From Helicobacter cetorum (GTDB taxonomy: Bacteria; Campylobacterota; Campylobacteria; Campylobacterales; Helicobacteraceae): a stretch of DNA of 64,000 bases. Positions within the stretch are counted from its first letter, which is position 1; each line of letters begins with the position of its first letter. The notes beneath the pieces are model-generated. The model saw only the letters and a list, made by a program, of their open reading frames with translations, made no database searches and was not told the origin of the DNA. The position numbers were made by a program, and so were the translations under genes. Positions 32,427-43,217 of this stretch are shown here, in pieces. The stretch is from positions 1-64,000 of the forward strand of contig NZ_FZMR01000001.1 in the NCBI RefSeq assembly GCF_900198405.1. Reading direction: 5' to 3'.

Positions 32427-34469
32427 TTAGGACTTTCCCGGCGTATTACTCTTTAAAATCAAGCTCACTTCATAGGCTAAATAATCGCTAATGGTCTTTT
32501 TAAAGTCTTCTAATGCAGGCTTAGTCTCATTCTTTTGGTGGGCTTCAAAATTAAAGTCTTTAGCGTGTTTATTCTCATTAGCTTTAGCGATAAAATCTTC
32601 TGTATAGATTTTTTCTAAATCGCCCCATAATTCTTTAGAAACTTGAGCTTTCAAGCCGGCTTTATAAATTTGAATGATTTCATTATAGCGCCTAAAAGGT
32701 TCGCTTATTTCATTTAAGCCTCTTTTAGTGCGTTTAAAGCCATCGTTTCTAAAATCTATGAATTTAACTAACTTTTCATAGTCATGCGGAATGTGGGCTT
32801 TGAAAATATAAATGCTCGTTTGCACGCCTGCCATAGGCATAAAAAGGTCTGTTGGCATTTTAATGCTTGCTATTAAGGTGTGCTTTTTCAAAATCTCTTT
32901 ATTAGTTTGCAAAGCTTGTCCGCTTCCTGCGCTATCTTGGATAATTATCGCTCCAAGACCGCCTTTTTGCATATGTTCTAAGCCAAACTTGATAAAAGGC
33001 ATACCATTTTGCTCGTAACTAAAAGGCGGGTTCAATAAAAGAATGTCAGGCTTAAAGTCTTTAAAAATTTGTGCGTTTGTTTCAAAAGTGTTGCCTTTAA
33101 TGATTAAACTTGAGCCATCACCTCTTAAAATCATGTTCGTGGTCGCTAGAGAAAACATTTCAGCGTTGAGTTCTACGCCTAGAAGTTGGGATTTTTTCAT
33201 TTTTTCTATTCTTTCTTTGGTAGTTGTATTTTTACCGGCTTTTTCAATATCTTCAATCATTAACACCATAGAAGAAATTAAAAATCCTGCTGAGCCTGCC
33301 GCTAAGTCCATAACCTTAGAATTAGCATTAACCCCTAAAAGTTGGCTCATCATTTTAGTTACATAAGGAGGGGTTAAAACAATGCCTAGCTCTTTACCAT
33401 CGCCTAGTGCGTATTTTAAAAATTCGCTATAGAGTTCGCCCATGATGTCTAAATGCCCGGTATTATCGCTCTCGTTAATGGGCTTATGGACAAATTCATA
33501 GAGAAACGAAAAAATTTGTTTGGTAATGCTTGCATCTTGGGCTAAATGCGTGCTTATAGCTTTATCAAGAGCGGTTTTTTTATCTCTTTGAGGGTCCTTG
33601 CTGATTTCTTTAAAACTAGCTAGCATTAGCTCTCTTTTTTCTTTGTCTAGGCTTTTAGCGCTTAAAAAGTCTCCAATTTGATTGACAATTAAAACGCTGT
33701 CTCTGCTTGTGTCGGTTAAATGGCCTTTTAAATCGCTAGGTTTTAAACCCTCTTTTTTGTCTTTAATCTCTTGCATAGATAAAAGCATACCGCTTACATA
33801 TAGCACTCGTTGAGGGGCGGTGATGTTATGGTTGTGCATGAGGCGGTTAAGCTTTTTAGCCATATCATTAAGCTGTTCTTTGCTTTTAATTAAGATTAAA
33901 TGCTTTTCTTCTTCACTGAGCGTGCATTCTTTATAAAAGTCATCAAACGATTGTTGGTTTTCTAAAAAATGCAAGTTTGAAGCATGGGTTAATTTGTGCG
34001 AATTAGTTCCACTTGCAAACACATAATACACTTCTATTAAAATGTTTTCTATATCATCACCAGCAATGCCTATAGCGATACATTCTTTATACTTGTCTTT
34101 ATCCCTAAGAATGCTTTTAGCATAGTGTAAAGCCCCATTCACAGCATATTTAGAAATAGAAGTTTCATCGCTTTTTAGGGTGCTATCTCTTGAATTAAGG
34201 GCTTTTAAAAATTTAGAATAAAGTTTGTTTTCTATCACTACAGGAATGATATTTTCTTTATTGTCTTTAGCATGATAGTTTTCTAAACTAAAATCAGGGC
34301 GGCCAAAGGAGGCTTTATTTTCGGTTTTACTCGCATTTTTTAGGGCGTTTTTTAAGCTATCGCTCATTTTTCCTTCAATATTGAAGTCCTTATTTTTAAC
34401 TAAGCCTAAATTTTCTAATTCTTTTTTGATATAGTCGTTAATGTCATCTTCTAGTTTAAACGCTTGCAT
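32427..34469 (-). CDS. BcgI-like Type IIB/IIG restriction-modification subunit (nuclease plus adenine methylase)
   Basis: 680 residues. N-terminal PD-(D/E)xK nuclease: PD at 58-59 and E80-N-K82. Methyltransferase motif I DLAAGSAGF (about 390) and motif IV NPPF (about 480) show N6-adenine methylation. This two-in-one subunit plus a separate specificity subunit is the BcgI pattern: the complex cuts on both sides of a bipartite site and methylates it. I recall the H. pylori pair as HP1472-HP1471. The specificity gene lies just downstream and is phase-OFF, so the complex may now be inactive. Confidence 0.88.
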   Translation of the reverse strand: MQAFKLEDDINDYIKKELENLGLVKNKDFNIEGKMSDSLKNALKNASKTENKASFGRPDFSLENYHAKDNKENIIPVVIENKLYSKFLKALNSRDSTLKSDETSISKYAVNGALHYAKSILRDKDKYKECIAIGIAGDDIENILIEVYYVFASGTNSHKLTHASNLHFLENQQSFDDFYKECTLSEEEKHLILIKSKEQLNDMAKKLNRLMHNHNITAPQRVLYVSGMLLSMQEIKDKKEGLKPSDLKGHLTDTSRDSVLIVNQIGDFLSAKSLDKEKRELMLASFKEISKDPQRDKKTALDKAISTHLAQDASITKQIFSFLYEFVHKPINESDNTGHLDIMGELYSEFLKYALGDGKELGIVLTPPYVTKMMSQLLGVNANSKVMDLAAGSAGFLISSMVLMIEDIEKAGKNTTTKERIEKMKKSQLLGVELNAEMFSLATTNMILRGDGSSLIIKGNTFETNAQIFKDFKPDILLLNPPFSYEQNGMPFIKFGLEHMQKGGLGAIIIQDSAGSGQALQTNKEILKKHTLIASIKMPTDLFMPMAGVQTSIYIFKAHIPHDYEKLVKFIDFRNDGFKRTKRGLNEISEPFRRYNEIIQIYKAGLKAQVSKELWGDLEKIYTEDFIAKANENKHAKDFNFEAHQKNETKPALEDFKKTISDYLAYEVSLILKSNTPGKS

Positions 34470-34501
34470 GTTTTTCCTTGTTAAAAAATTTTAATTATAG
34501 C

Positions 34502-35077
34502 TTATTCATCTGCATCAGCTAGTGCGATAGCAAAATGCACTTTTACATTCAAATTTTTAAGATAGCTTAGGGCTTCTTTTAGGGTGGTGCCGGTGGTGAT
34601 AATATCATCTAATAAGAAGTAATCTAAGGTTTTATCGCCTTTGAAAATGAAATTGCGTGGGTTAGAGGTGCGAAATTCTAGGCTTTTACCTGCGTAAGTG
34701 ATAGAATTAGAGGCTCTTAAATTCCCATAAGTGGCTTTTAGATTGTTTTTACAAAAAGCTTTTAAAAGCACGGCAGAGTGTGAGTAAAAAGACTTCACTC
34801 TATCATCAATAGCAATGCCATAAAGGGCTGTGTTTAAATTTTTTTCTTTTAAGATTTTTAAAAACTCTGTGCTAGCTTTTTGAGAGAGCAAGGGCAAAAG
34901 GCGAGAGCCTATCAAAGAATACTTGCTTTTGATTAAGTCTTCTACTTCACTATAGGCATAAAAGCTATATACGCTTATGCCTTCTAAAACCCTTACTTTT
35001 AATTGTAAGGGCAAGTCATTCAAGCAACTTTGACAAAGGGGTTTGAAAGAGAGTTTTAAACAAGTTAGACAACGCAT
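34502..35077 (-). CDS. comF: ComF-family phosphoribosyltransferase-like protein
   Basis: 191 residues. N-terminal zinc-ribbon Cys pairs (CLTC and CQSCLN, residues 3-19) and a PRPP-binding loop [13 protein letters not shown] near the C-terminus, as in ComF/GntX proteins. In naturally competent bacteria ComF is needed for DNA uptake; Helicobacter is competent. It overlaps the end of tmk by 13 bases, so it is translated with it. Confidence 0.85.
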   Translation of the reverse strand: MRCLTCLKLSFKPLCQSCLNDLPLQLKVRVLEGISVYSFYAYSEVEDLIKSKYSLIGSRLLPLLSQKASTEFLKILKEKNLNTALYGIAIDDRVKSFYSHSAVLLKAFCKNNLKATYGNLRASNSITYAGKSLEFRTSNPRNFIFKGDKTLDYFLLDDIITTGTTLKEALSYLKNLNVKVHFAIALADADE

Positions 35078-35640
35078 TCAATAAAGGCTACTATTTGTTG
35101 GTGTAAGTTTTCTATGCTTTTCTTAGCATCAAGTTCTAAAATTTCGCACCCAAACTTTTCTTTTAACAAATAGGCTTTCTCTTTTAGGCGTTGCTGGATA
35201 TTAAGTAATTTTTCTGTGCCTTGATTTTCTATTTTATCCAAGCTTTTAAGACTCAAACGCTGTTTTAAACTCTCTTCATCTATGAGTAAAAGAATGATTT
35301 TTTGGGGCAAGATATTTTGCGTGGCTAAAAGATTTAATTCTAAGCTTGAAAGCTCGCTATAAGCCATGCCAGAGATTAAACTTCTATCACTAATGATGAG
35401 GTTGTTTTCTTTTAAGGCGGGTTTGATTATGCTTTCTATATGTTCGGCTCTATCACTCAAGAATAAAAACGCTCTAGCTAATTCGCTTAAATTTTCATTT
35501 AAAACAAGATGTCTTAAACTCTCGCCTATTTTTGTCCCACCCGGCTCTTTAGTGATATGGGCGTTTTTAAAATGCGTTTTTAATAGTTCTATTTGAGTGC
35601 TTTTACCCGCACCATCAATACCTTCTATAGTTACATACAT
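35065..35640 (-). CDS. tmk: Thymidylate kinase
   Basis: 191 residues. P-loop GIDGAGKST (7-15), the substrate-binding DR-type EPGGTKIGE and [12 protein letters not shown], and a LID region later. It phosphorylates dTMP to dTDP. Situated between coaD and comF; the stop of coaD is 2 bases upstream of its start. Confidence 0.95.
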   Translation of the reverse strand: MYVTIEGIDGAGKSTQIELLKTHFKNAHITKEPGGTKIGESLRHLVLNENLSELARAFLFLSDRAEHIESIIKPALKENNLIISDRSLISGMAYSELSSLELNLLATQNILPQKIILLLIDEESLKQRLSLKSLDKIENQGTEKLLNIQQRLKEKAYLLKEKFGCEILELDAKKSIENLHQQIVAFIECVV

Positions 35641-35642
35641 TC

Positions 35643-36116
35643 TTAAGCCTTTAAAATAAGGGGGTGGATTTCTTTAGGCACTAAATGGCTCGCATCGCCT
35701 TTGTGAATAATGATAGAACGCACAATAGAAGAGCTAATGAAAGCGTTTTGTAAAGTGGGCATGAAGTAAATCGTTTCTAACTCGTTATTTAAAGATTTGT
35801 TCGCATAACCCATTTGCAATTCGTATTCAAAATCACTCACCACTCTTAAACCCCTTACAAGCACCTTACAATGATACTCTTTGGCAAAATTGGCTAATAG
35901 CCCATTAAAACTCACGCACTCTACATTTTTGAAACTTTTTGTGGCAAGTTGTATCATCTCTAAGCGTTCTTCTAAACTAAACATGGGCTTTTTAGCACTA
36001 GAATTAGCTACGGCTACAATAAGCTTTTCAAACAATTCACTTGAGCGATGGATAATATCCACATGCCCATTAGTTACAGGGTCAAAAGTTCCCGGATAAA
36101 TGCCTACTTTTTGCAT
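35643..36116 (-). CDS. coaD: Phosphopantetheine adenylyltransferase
   Basis: 157 residues from the ATG at 36116, which overlaps the ubiX stop (TAATG). The adenylyltransferase motif [12 protein letters not shown] (7-18) and the C-terminal ISSSIVRS are clear. It makes dephospho-CoA in coenzyme A synthesis. An earlier in-frame start (36134) is inside ubiX and less likely; 157 residues fits the family. Confidence 0.96.
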   Translation of the reverse strand: MQKVGIYPGTFDPVTNGHVDIIHRSSELFEKLIVAVANSSAKKPMFSLEERLEMIQLATKSFKNVECVSFNGLLANFAKEYHCKVLVRGLRVVSDFEYELQMGYANKSLNNELETIYFMPTLQNAFISSSIVRSIIIHKGDASHLVPKEIHPLILKA

Positions 36117-36682
36117 TAGCTTAACACTCCCCATCGTGGGTATAAATCATTCTCTATGCCTAAACTATCAAACCACTTCCCCACTAAAAAATCTTGCATG
36201 CTTTCTAAGGTTTTACTTTGGGTGTAATAAGTCATCATAGGGGGTGAAATAATCGCATTAGAGCGAGCGAGTTTTAGCAAATTTTCTAACATAATATCAC
36301 TTAGAGGCATTTCTCTAGGGGCAATGAGTAAAGGGCGTTTTTCTTTAAGCATAACAGACGCAGCCCTAGAGATTAAATCCCCAGAAAAGCCATGAGCGAT
36401 TTTTGCTACCATATCCATACTCGCTGGAATAATCGCCATTTTATCAACCCCATAGCTCCCTGATGAAATGCTCGCATGAATGTCTTGTTCGTTAAAGAAT
36501 GTGGCATTAGGGCGTAAATCTTTTAAGGCGGTTTTTAGGTTGATTTGAGATTCTTCTAGGGCTACAATATGAGCGTTTTTAGAAGCCACCACAAACACTT
36601 CAAGCTCTTTGGGTAATTTTTCTAAAAACCGCAAGGCTAGGGGTATTCCGCTTGCCCCACTAATGCCTAAAACTAATTTCAT
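36116..36682 (-). CDS. ubiX: Flavin prenyltransferase UbiX
   Basis: 188 residues from the ATG at 36682, chosen because AAGGA lies 6 bases upstream; the ATG at 36688 is too close. [15 protein letters not shown] opens the FMN-binding fold, and [24 protein letters not shown] follows (split at [15 protein letters not shown]). It makes the prenylated flavin cofactor used by UbiD decarboxylases. Confidence 0.9.
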   Translation of the reverse strand: MKLVLGISGASGIPLALRFLEKLPKELEVFVVASKNAHIVALEESQINLKTALKDLRPNATFFNEQDIHASISSGSYGVDKMAIIPASMDMVAKIAHGFSGDLISRAASVMLKEKRPLLIAPREMPLSDIMLENLLKLARSNAIISPPMMTYYTQSKTLESMQDFLVGKWFDSLGIENDLYPRWGVLS

Positions 36683-36692
36683 TATCATTCCT

Positions 36693-37355
36693 TTATAATA
36701 TTTGAACTTTAGAGTTATTTAACACACGCACTTTTAGAATTTTATTGCTTTCTAAATTCTTGGCTTGAATAATTTGATTTAATGAGCCATTTTCTAAGGC
36801 TTGCAAATTTATCTCTAGCGTGATACGCCCCTCTTTTAATACGCCCATAATCATATCATTTTTACGCACGATAATTAAGGGCTGGATTTTACTTGCGGTT
36901 AAAATCGTGTTGGGTGCGATATAGACTTTAGCGCTTGCTTGGTTGATAGACTGAATAATTAAAGGGCTTTCTACAGAGCCAAAATTAATGCGTGTTTGAA
37001 TGGTATTATTTGAAGTGATATTTTCATCTTTTTTAATCACGCTAGAGCTTTTAAAAGCTTGAATGCTCCCTATTACGCTATAGCGCACCGGCAAGCGTAA
37101 ATTTGGCTCATTTTGTATTTTTAAGTTTAAAAACACAACGCCATCTTTTTTAAGCGTGTCTTTAGAGCCTAAATCATAGCTTTCTAAAACAGCGTTTGCA
37201 AAGCGTTCTGGCACTTTCAATTCAATCGCATCAATTTTTAAATCCAAAGTTTTATACGCTTTAAGGTATTGCCCCTTAATATCCTCTTTAAGTGCGCTTA
37301 AGTCTAGGGCTAATAACCCCTTTAAAAGCATTACAAAAACAACAAGAATTTTCAA
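36693..37355 (-). CDS. flgA: Flagellar P-ring assembly chaperone FlgA
   Basis: 220 residues. TTG start overlapping the uvrD stop (TTGA). Signal peptide KILVVFVMLLKGLLALD, then a SAF-type domain (about 90-215) with IVRKNDMIMGVLKEGRITLEINLQALENGSLNQIIQAKN, of which the blocks GRITLEI and GSLNQIIQAKN match FlgA. It helps build the P-ring of the flagellum in the periplasm. Confidence 0.85.
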   Translation of the reverse strand: MKILVVFVMLLKGLLALDLSALKEDIKGQYLKAYKTLDLKIDAIELKVPERFANAVLESYDLGSKDTLKKDGVVFLNLKIQNEPNLRLPVRYSVIGSIQAFKSSSVIKKDENITSNNTIQTRINFGSVESPLIIQSINQASAKVYIAPNTILTASKIQPLIIVRKNDMIMGVLKEGRITLEINLQALENGSLNQIIQAKNLESNKILKVRVLNNSKVQIL

Positions 37356-39403
37356 AATCCCTCCCTAACTTTTTCTAAAAACCCTTGCATAACCCTTTGG
37401 ATACGCCCCCCAAAATTCACTTTCATGCTTTGAGTGTGAAGATTATTTTCTATAGCAAGCACTCTTCCTATGCCAAAAATCTTATGGCTCACTAAATCCC
37501 CCACTCTAATGACAGACATATTTTCTTTATCAGTTAATAACCCTGCCTCTTTTAAAAATAAAGATGGCATGCAAGGGGTTCTACGCCCAAAATACAAGCG
37601 CTCCTTGACATAAGAAAGGTGCAATTCCTCCTTAGCTCTAGTGATAGCCACATAAGCTAAACGGCGCTCTTCTTCTAAATTATTTTCATTATCATTAAAA
37701 TCTTTGTAAAAACTCCCATGAGGGAAAAACCCTTCTTCTAAGCCAATCACAAACACACGCTTAAATTCCAAACCCTTACTCATATGCACGCTCATGCAAC
37801 TCACTTTGCCACAATCAGTAGGAGCTTGATTATCCAAAGCGCTCTCGTTTAAAAAATCTTGCAATGAATTTTCTGGGTTTTCTTTAAAATACTCTTTCAA
37901 TAGCCCCAATAATTCTTCTACAAAACCTTGTCTTTCTTCGTAATTATCTTCTTTTTCATAGCTTTGCATAAGATTGGTTTCTTCTAAAAAAGAATTACAA
38001 AACCTCTCAATAGAAAAATCAAAATGTTCTTTTAAACGCTCTATTAAAGCCATAAAATTCTTTAAAATCCGCTCGTTTTTAACGCTTAGCACACCTTGAA
38101 ACACATTCTTTTTTAACGCCTCTTCTAAGCCAATTTGCTCCTTTTCTAAGGTGTCAAAAACTAATTCTTGGGTTTTTTTCCCAATCCCTCTAGCAGGCTT
38201 ATTTAAAATGCGTTTTAGGAAAAAACGCTCATTTTTATTATTGATTAAACGCATATAGGCTAATGCGTCTTTAATCTCTGCTCTTTCATAAAAACTCACC
38301 GCTCCTACTAATCTATAAGGAATGTTTAGGGCGTTTAAACTCTCTTCAATGCTACGACTTAATCCATTCAAGCGGTATAAAATGGCTATGTCTTCTAAGC
38401 TATCGCCTTGATTGCTCCAAGCCTTAATGGTGTGTGCGATAGCTAAACTCTCTTCTTTTTGAGTGAGAAATTCTTGACATTCTACAGCTTTATGAGCGCC
38501 TTTATGGCTGATTAAGGTTTTTTGATGACGGCATTCATTATGCTTAATAAGCTTATTAGCGCATTCTAAAATCTCAGTGCTTGAGCGGTAATTTTGCTCT
38601 AATTTAATGATTTTAGTATCCTTAAAATATTGAGAAAAATTTAAAATATTAGAAATATCAGCCCCTCTCCAGCCATAAATGCTTTGGTCATCATCGCCCA
38701 CTACGCATAAATTATCATGCCTAGAACACAATAATTCTAATAATTCAAATTGCAAGCGGTTGGTATCTTGATATTCATCTACCATAATATAATTGTAGCG
38801 TTCGCTTAATTGATGGGCGAGCGAAGGGTTATCTTGTAAAATCTTAAAACTCAATGCCAATAAATCATCAAAATCCACGAGATTGTCTTTTTCTAAGGCG
38901 TTTTGATACATTTCATAGGCTTTTTGGCATTCTTTATCTTGCATATCTAGGTCTAAAATGTGGTTTTTGATTTTTGAAATGCTCTCACGATACGCTGAGA
39001 TTTTAAGCTGTTTGCAAAGCGACTTGCTATCATCAGCATCCATTAAAGCAAAATCACAAGCTCGTTTTAATAAATGCATGTGCTGGCGTAAAAATAGCAA
39101 GCCAAACCGATGGAAAGTGCAAAGCAAGGGGGGGATAAGGAATTGGTTTTTTAGTAAATGGCTCGCTCGCTCTCTCATCTCTAAGCTTGCTTTATTGGTA
39201 AAAGTAAGCGTTAAAGTGTTTTCACTAGGCACACCACAAACGCCAATTAAATAAGCTAGTCGGCTTGTTAAGGTCTTAGTTTTCCCACTTCCTGCTCCAG
39301 CTAAAACTAATAAAGGGCCCTGTGCGTGTAAAACAGCCTCTTTTTGAGCCTCATTCAACCCTTCTAAAATACTTTTTTCAAAATCCATTGCTTGTTGTTT
39401 CAT
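37352..39403 (-). CDS. uvrD: UvrD/Rep-type ATP-dependent DNA helicase
   Basis: 683 residues. Superfamily 1 motifs: Walker A AGAGSGKT (35-42), VVGDDDQSIYGWRGAD, EQNYRSS, and YVAITRAKEELHLS. It unwinds DNA in mismatch and excision repair. Start ATG at 39403 overlaps the preceding stop (ATGA); a second ATG (39388) begins MDFEKSILEGLNEAQ, a plausible alternative. The C-terminal part has GDLVSHKIFGIGRV, the Tudor-like end of UvrD. Confidence 0.94.
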   Translation of the reverse strand: MKQQAMDFEKSILEGLNEAQKEAVLHAQGPLLVLAGAGSGKTKTLTSRLAYLIGVCGVPSENTLTLTFTNKASLEMRERASHLLKNQFLIPPLLCTFHRFGLLFLRQHMHLLKRACDFALMDADDSKSLCKQLKISAYRESISKIKNHILDLDMQDKECQKAYEMYQNALEKDNLVDFDDLLALSFKILQDNPSLAHQLSERYNYIMVDEYQDTNRLQFELLELLCSRHDNLCVVGDDDQSIYGWRGADISNILNFSQYFKDTKIIKLEQNYRSSTEILECANKLIKHNECRHQKTLISHKGAHKAVECQEFLTQKEESLAIAHTIKAWSNQGDSLEDIAILYRLNGLSRSIEESLNALNIPYRLVGAVSFYERAEIKDALAYMRLINNKNERFFLKRILNKPARGIGKKTQELVFDTLEKEQIGLEEALKKNVFQGVLSVKNERILKNFMALIERLKEHFDFSIERFCNSFLEETNLMQSYEKEDNYEERQGFVEELLGLLKEYFKENPENSLQDFLNESALDNQAPTDCGKVSCMSVHMSKGLEFKRVFVIGLEEGFFPHGSFYKDFNDNENNLEEERRLAYVAITRAKEELHLSYVKERLYFGRRTPCMPSLFLKEAGLLTDKENMSVIRVGDLVSHKIFGIGRVLAIENNLHTQSMKVNFGGRIQRVMQGFLEKVREGF

Positions 39404-41952
39404 TCTAAAAACTCGCCTTTCTTTTCTTTATCCAAACGCTTTTTTAAAATATCTGTATCAATTTTAAAATCAAAATAATCTGAGGAAAAATTAGAAGTTC
39501 TAATGGCTAAAAAATGGTTTAACGCCGCTTTTAAATCCCCTTTTTGCTGATACAATAGCCCTAGTGCATAGCGAATATCTTCATTTTTTGGCTCATCTAA
39601 TTTACCAAGCTCTAACAATAAAACTGCGTTATTATAATTGCCTTGTGCGATATGCGCTAAGCTCGCTAAAATCTTTAAGCGTATATCACTATCTTTAAGT
39701 CCCTCAATTAAATTTTGATACAACGCGCTCGCCTTGACATATTTTCCTTGAAGTAGGCTCACTAACGCTAAATTTTGCAACAAGTCATTAGGCTCTTCGC
39801 CCTCCTCTAAGCTTGCAAGTTTTTTTTCAATCAATTTTTCTTGCTTGTCTAAATCCCCCACAATAAACCCCATATACGCATAAAAATTACGCCCTAAAAT
39901 AGGTCCTAGCATGGTTTGTTCTAAATCAATAGAATTTGAATCTAAAAGCGTATAAATGCTCAAAGTATGGCGGATATTCGCATTATAATAAGAAATAATT
40001 TCATAAAGAATGTGCGATAGCAAGTCTTTTGGCATCATGGCCTTTAAGCGAGCAAAAGACTCTATAGCTAATTTTTTATCCCTACTTTCTTTAGCAAACA
40101 CCGCTTGAAGAGCGTAGTAAAAGGGAATTTTTTTGGGTGCGTTCTCTAGCCAATCCATATCCCAATTACCACGATGATTTAAAAAAGCCACTAACGAGCC
40201 TAAAAAAGCTTTTTGTGTAGGACTAGAAAAATCTTGGCTGTAAAAATTCTCTGTAACCTCTCTCAAAAGCTCTGCATTATCTTCATGGGTGAAATGCGAT
40301 GCCATTAGAGCAAAAACCGCGCTCAAATAATCTGCTGAATTTAAATGAAAAGCCCTTAAAAAATGAAAATAAGCCTTATAATAATCTTCTAACTGCGCAT
40401 AAATCAAGCCCACATTATAATGAGTCAAGGCGTTGTTAGGGCTATTTTTTAATGCGAGCTTGAAATAATGCAACGCTTTTCGCAAACGCTTTTGTTCTAG
40501 CTCTTTTAATCCCTTAAGACTATTTTTATCTGCCAAAGCAATCATGCGCCCTCGTTTTAAAGCCATGCTTGCTCCTTTTAAATCCTTTTGCGTTTCAGAT
40601 TCCAAAAGAAATAGCCCCTCTTGAATCACGCCTAAAGCCTCATAAGAATCCACAATCTTAAAAGGGGCGTAATAAAACAAAATACGATAAATAGAATCTC
40701 TTTTTCCTTGAAAATATTTATCATTCCAAAAAAAGTCCTTAGCTAATTCTTTGTCTAAAAAAAATGACCTCAACAAAGGTTTAATAGGATAAAAAGAGTT
40801 TGCTAAGGGGATTTGTTTCTTTTTATGGCTAACCATTTTTAAAATCTCGCTTGCACTAGACATATCGCCTCTTTTTAAGCTCACAATTTCAGTTGCCATT
40901 AAAGCGTTTAAGTCATTAGGATAATGTTGCAAAAACCGCTTTAAATGCTCTAGTGCCTCATCATAATTTCCCAAACGAGCTTGCAATAGCCCTAAAGCAA
41001 GCTCATCTTTAGTCTTGGCACTTTTTTGTAAATTTTCATAAGCATTCTTTTCATCTTTAAACATCAAAAACAATTTAGACGCTAAGCGTGCGTTAGGTTT
41101 TAAAAAGGCGTTTGAATTAGGGTGCATTAAAGGCGAAAGAGCTTCAAAATATTCTTCAGCATAATAGGATTTGAGCGCATACGCATAGGAATAAAAAGAC
41201 TTTTTGTAGTCTTTGTATAAGGTATCTCTTGCAATTTTTAGATAATGATAATATAAATCCGCATCTTGTAAATGATAAGCCGTAACTAACGCATCAATCG
41301 CACTCGCACTCGCATTTTCTTTTGAAGCAATGCTAGAATCAAACAAATCTAATGCTCCATTAAGATCTTTTTCTTTAAACTTAATCACCCCCAAATTATG
41401 ACTTGCAATGCTTTGTGAAAACGAGGCGATTTTATCAAATAAATGCAACGCCTCATTTTTTTGCCCTTGCTCATATAAAATACTAGCCTTTTTTATCATA
41501 GCATCCACTTGGCGTTCTTTAGATTCATTAGAAGAAAATGCTCCCTCGCCCATTAAATCGGGCAAATTAAGGTTTTCAGCCTTTTCCTTGTCTTCTTTTT
41601 CGTTTTCATTCTTAGCGTTATCATTGCTTGGCTTTATAGAGGTTGCAAGAGTTTTTTGAGAGGTTTTTTGAGGTTCTTTATGCCCCATAAACAAGCTAAG
41701 AACGACAATTAAAATAACCAAAAATAAAAAAGAGCCTAAAACAATATAAAGCTTTTTTTTATCATTGATGAGGTTTTTAAAAAGTTCTTTGGGGTTTTTT
41801 AATTTGTCTAAAGTCTGCTTAAGGGCTTGCTTAAAAGGAGGAATTTTAGAGTCAGTTGAACTTAAACTAGAAGATTCTGTTTCTGCTTTATTTTCTTCTG
41901 TCTCTAAGGGAGTCTCTTCTAGGGCTTGTGGATTTTGCTCTTCATTTAGCAC
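39400..41952 (-). CDS. Large membrane-anchored TPR protein
   Basis: 850 residues. A cytoplasmic charged N-terminus, a single membrane helix (about 70-92, KLYIVLGSFLFLVILIVVLSLF split) and a long run of TPR-like helical pairs, for example ALHYFKLALKNSPNNALTHYNVG and KALHYF. It is probably a periplasmic scaffold, and the family is hypothetical in H. pylori. Function unknown. It overlaps uvrD by 4 bases and lies 9 bases after serS. Confidence 0.75.
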   Translation of the reverse strand: MLNEEQNPQALEETPLETEENKAETESSSLSSTDSKIPPFKQALKQTLDKLKNPKELFKNLINDKKKLYIVLGSFLFLVILIVVLSLFMGHKEPQKTSQKTLATSIKPSNDNAKNENEKEDKEKAENLNLPDLMGEGAFSSNESKERQVDAMIKKASILYEQGQKNEALHLFDKIASFSQSIASHNLGVIKFKEKDLNGALDLFDSSIASKENASASAIDALVTAYHLQDADLYYHYLKIARDTLYKDYKKSFYSYAYALKSYYAEEYFEALSPLMHPNSNAFLKPNARLASKLFLMFKDEKNAYENLQKSAKTKDELALGLLQARLGNYDEALEHLKRFLQHYPNDLNALMATEIVSLKRGDMSSASEILKMVSHKKKQIPLANSFYPIKPLLRSFFLDKELAKDFFWNDKYFQGKRDSIYRILFYYAPFKIVDSYEALGVIQEGLFLLESETQKDLKGASMALKRGRMIALADKNSLKGLKELEQKRLRKALHYFKLALKNSPNNALTHYNVGLIYAQLEDYYKAYFHFLRAFHLNSADYLSAVFALMASHFTHEDNAELLREVTENFYSQDFSSPTQKAFLGSLVAFLNHRGNWDMDWLENAPKKIPFYYALQAVFAKESRDKKLAIESFARLKAMMPKDLLSHILYEIISYYNANIRHTLSIYTLLDSNSIDLEQTMLGPILGRNFYAYMGFIVGDLDKQEKLIEKKLASLEEGEEPNDLLQNLALVSLLQGKYVKASALYQNLIEGLKDSDIRLKILASLAHIAQGNYNNAVLLLELGKLDEPKNEDIRYALGLLYQQKGDLKAALNHFLAIRTSNFSSDYFDFKIDTDILKKRLDKEKKGEFLE

Positions 41953-41961
41953 AAACTAGCC

Positions 41962-43206
41962 TTAAAGATATTTTTCTAATGCCTTAGGAATGCTAATGCT
42001 TCCATCGGCAAGCTGGTGGTTTTCCATTAAAGCGACCATAGTCCTACCTACCGCTAAAGAAGAACCATTTAAAGTATGGACTAATTGATTTTTTTTGTTT
42101 TCTTTAAAACGAATTTTGGCTCGCCTAGCTTGAAAATCTCTTGTGTTAGACACAGAGCTAATCTCTCTGTAGCAATTTTGTCCGGGTAACCACACTTCAA
42201 TATCTATAGTGTTACTCGCACTAAAGCCCAAATCAGCGCTGCATAATTGCACAAATCTATGCGGTAATTCCAAAGCTTTTAAAATTTCACTCGCACTCTC
42301 TAGCATATACTCTTGCATTGTATCGCTCTCTTTAGGGCGCGTGAGCGCTACTAACTCCACTTTATCAAATTGATGTTGTCTAATCATGCCCCTTGTATCT
42401 CTTCCAGCACTGCCTGCTTCACTTCTAAAGCAAGGCGTATGAGCGGTCATTTTAATAGGAAGTTTTTCAGATTCAATTATGGTGTCGTTATATAAATTAG
42501 TGAGCGTTACTTCAGAAGTGGGGATTAAATACAAATTTTCATTTTCTATTTTAAAAACATCTTCTTTAAATTTGGGTAATTGCCCGGTTCCAAAAAGCAT
42601 GTTTTCATTCACTAAAGCCGGTGTATAGACAACTTCAAAGCCATTTTTTTCATTGAAATCTAACATTAAGTTAATGAGTGCCTTATAGACTCTAGCCCCA
42701 AAGCCCCTTACTACAGAAAAACGGCTTTTGGCTAATTTCACGCCACTTTCAAAATCAATCCAGCCATTATTTTGAGCTAACTCAAAATGCTCTTTAGGCT
42801 TAAAATCAAAATTTCTTGGGGTTAAGATTTTTTTGATTTCTACATTATCTTCTTCGTTTTTGCCCAAAGGGGTTTTTTCATCTAAAAGATTAGGCACTCT
42901 AATAAGCCATTCATCAATTTCGTTTTCTAGCTCATTAACCACTTTAGAAAGAGCGTTTAATTTTATTTTATTATTTTCTAGCTCTTTTTTTAGTTCGCTC
43001 ACATCTTCCTTTTGAGCCATTTTGATACCAAATTCTTTAGACACCTTGTTTTGAAAGGCTTGCAAGCTTTCTAATTCTAGTAACTGCTTTTTATAAAACA
43101 CGATTTTTTCACGCCAAAAAGTTAGCGTATCTTTATCAATATTACGCCACTCTAACGCTTGAGCCACTTTATCAAAATCTTGCAATAAAAGTTTTTTATC
43201 AATCAC
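41962..43206 (-). CDS. serS: Seryl-tRNA synthetase
   Basis: 414 residues. N-terminal coiled coil (about 30-100) that grips the tRNA long arm, then class II catalytic blocks: [11 protein letters not shown], motif 2 [25 protein letters not shown] split at [15 protein letters not shown], and motif 3 [18 protein letters not shown]. It charges tRNA-Ser. Complete. Confidence 0.97.
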   Translation of the reverse strand: MIDKKLLLQDFDKVAQALEWRNIDKDTLTFWREKIVFYKKQLLELESLQAFQNKVSKEFGIKMAQKEDVSELKKELENNKIKLNALSKVVNELENEIDEWLIRVPNLLDEKTPLGKNEEDNVEIKKILTPRNFDFKPKEHFELAQNNGWIDFESGVKLAKSRFSVVRGFGARVYKALINLMLDFNEKNGFEVVYTPALVNENMLFGTGQLPKFKEDVFKIENENLYLIPTSEVTLTNLYNDTIIESEKLPIKMTAHTPCFRSEAGSAGRDTRGMIRQHQFDKVELVALTRPKESDTMQEYMLESASEILKALELPHRFVQLCSADLGFSASNTIDIEVWLPGQNCYREISSVSNTRDFQARRAKIRFKENKKNQLVHTLNGSSLAVGRTMVALMENHQLADGSISIPKALEKYL

Positions 43207-43217
43207 ATTAACCCCTT

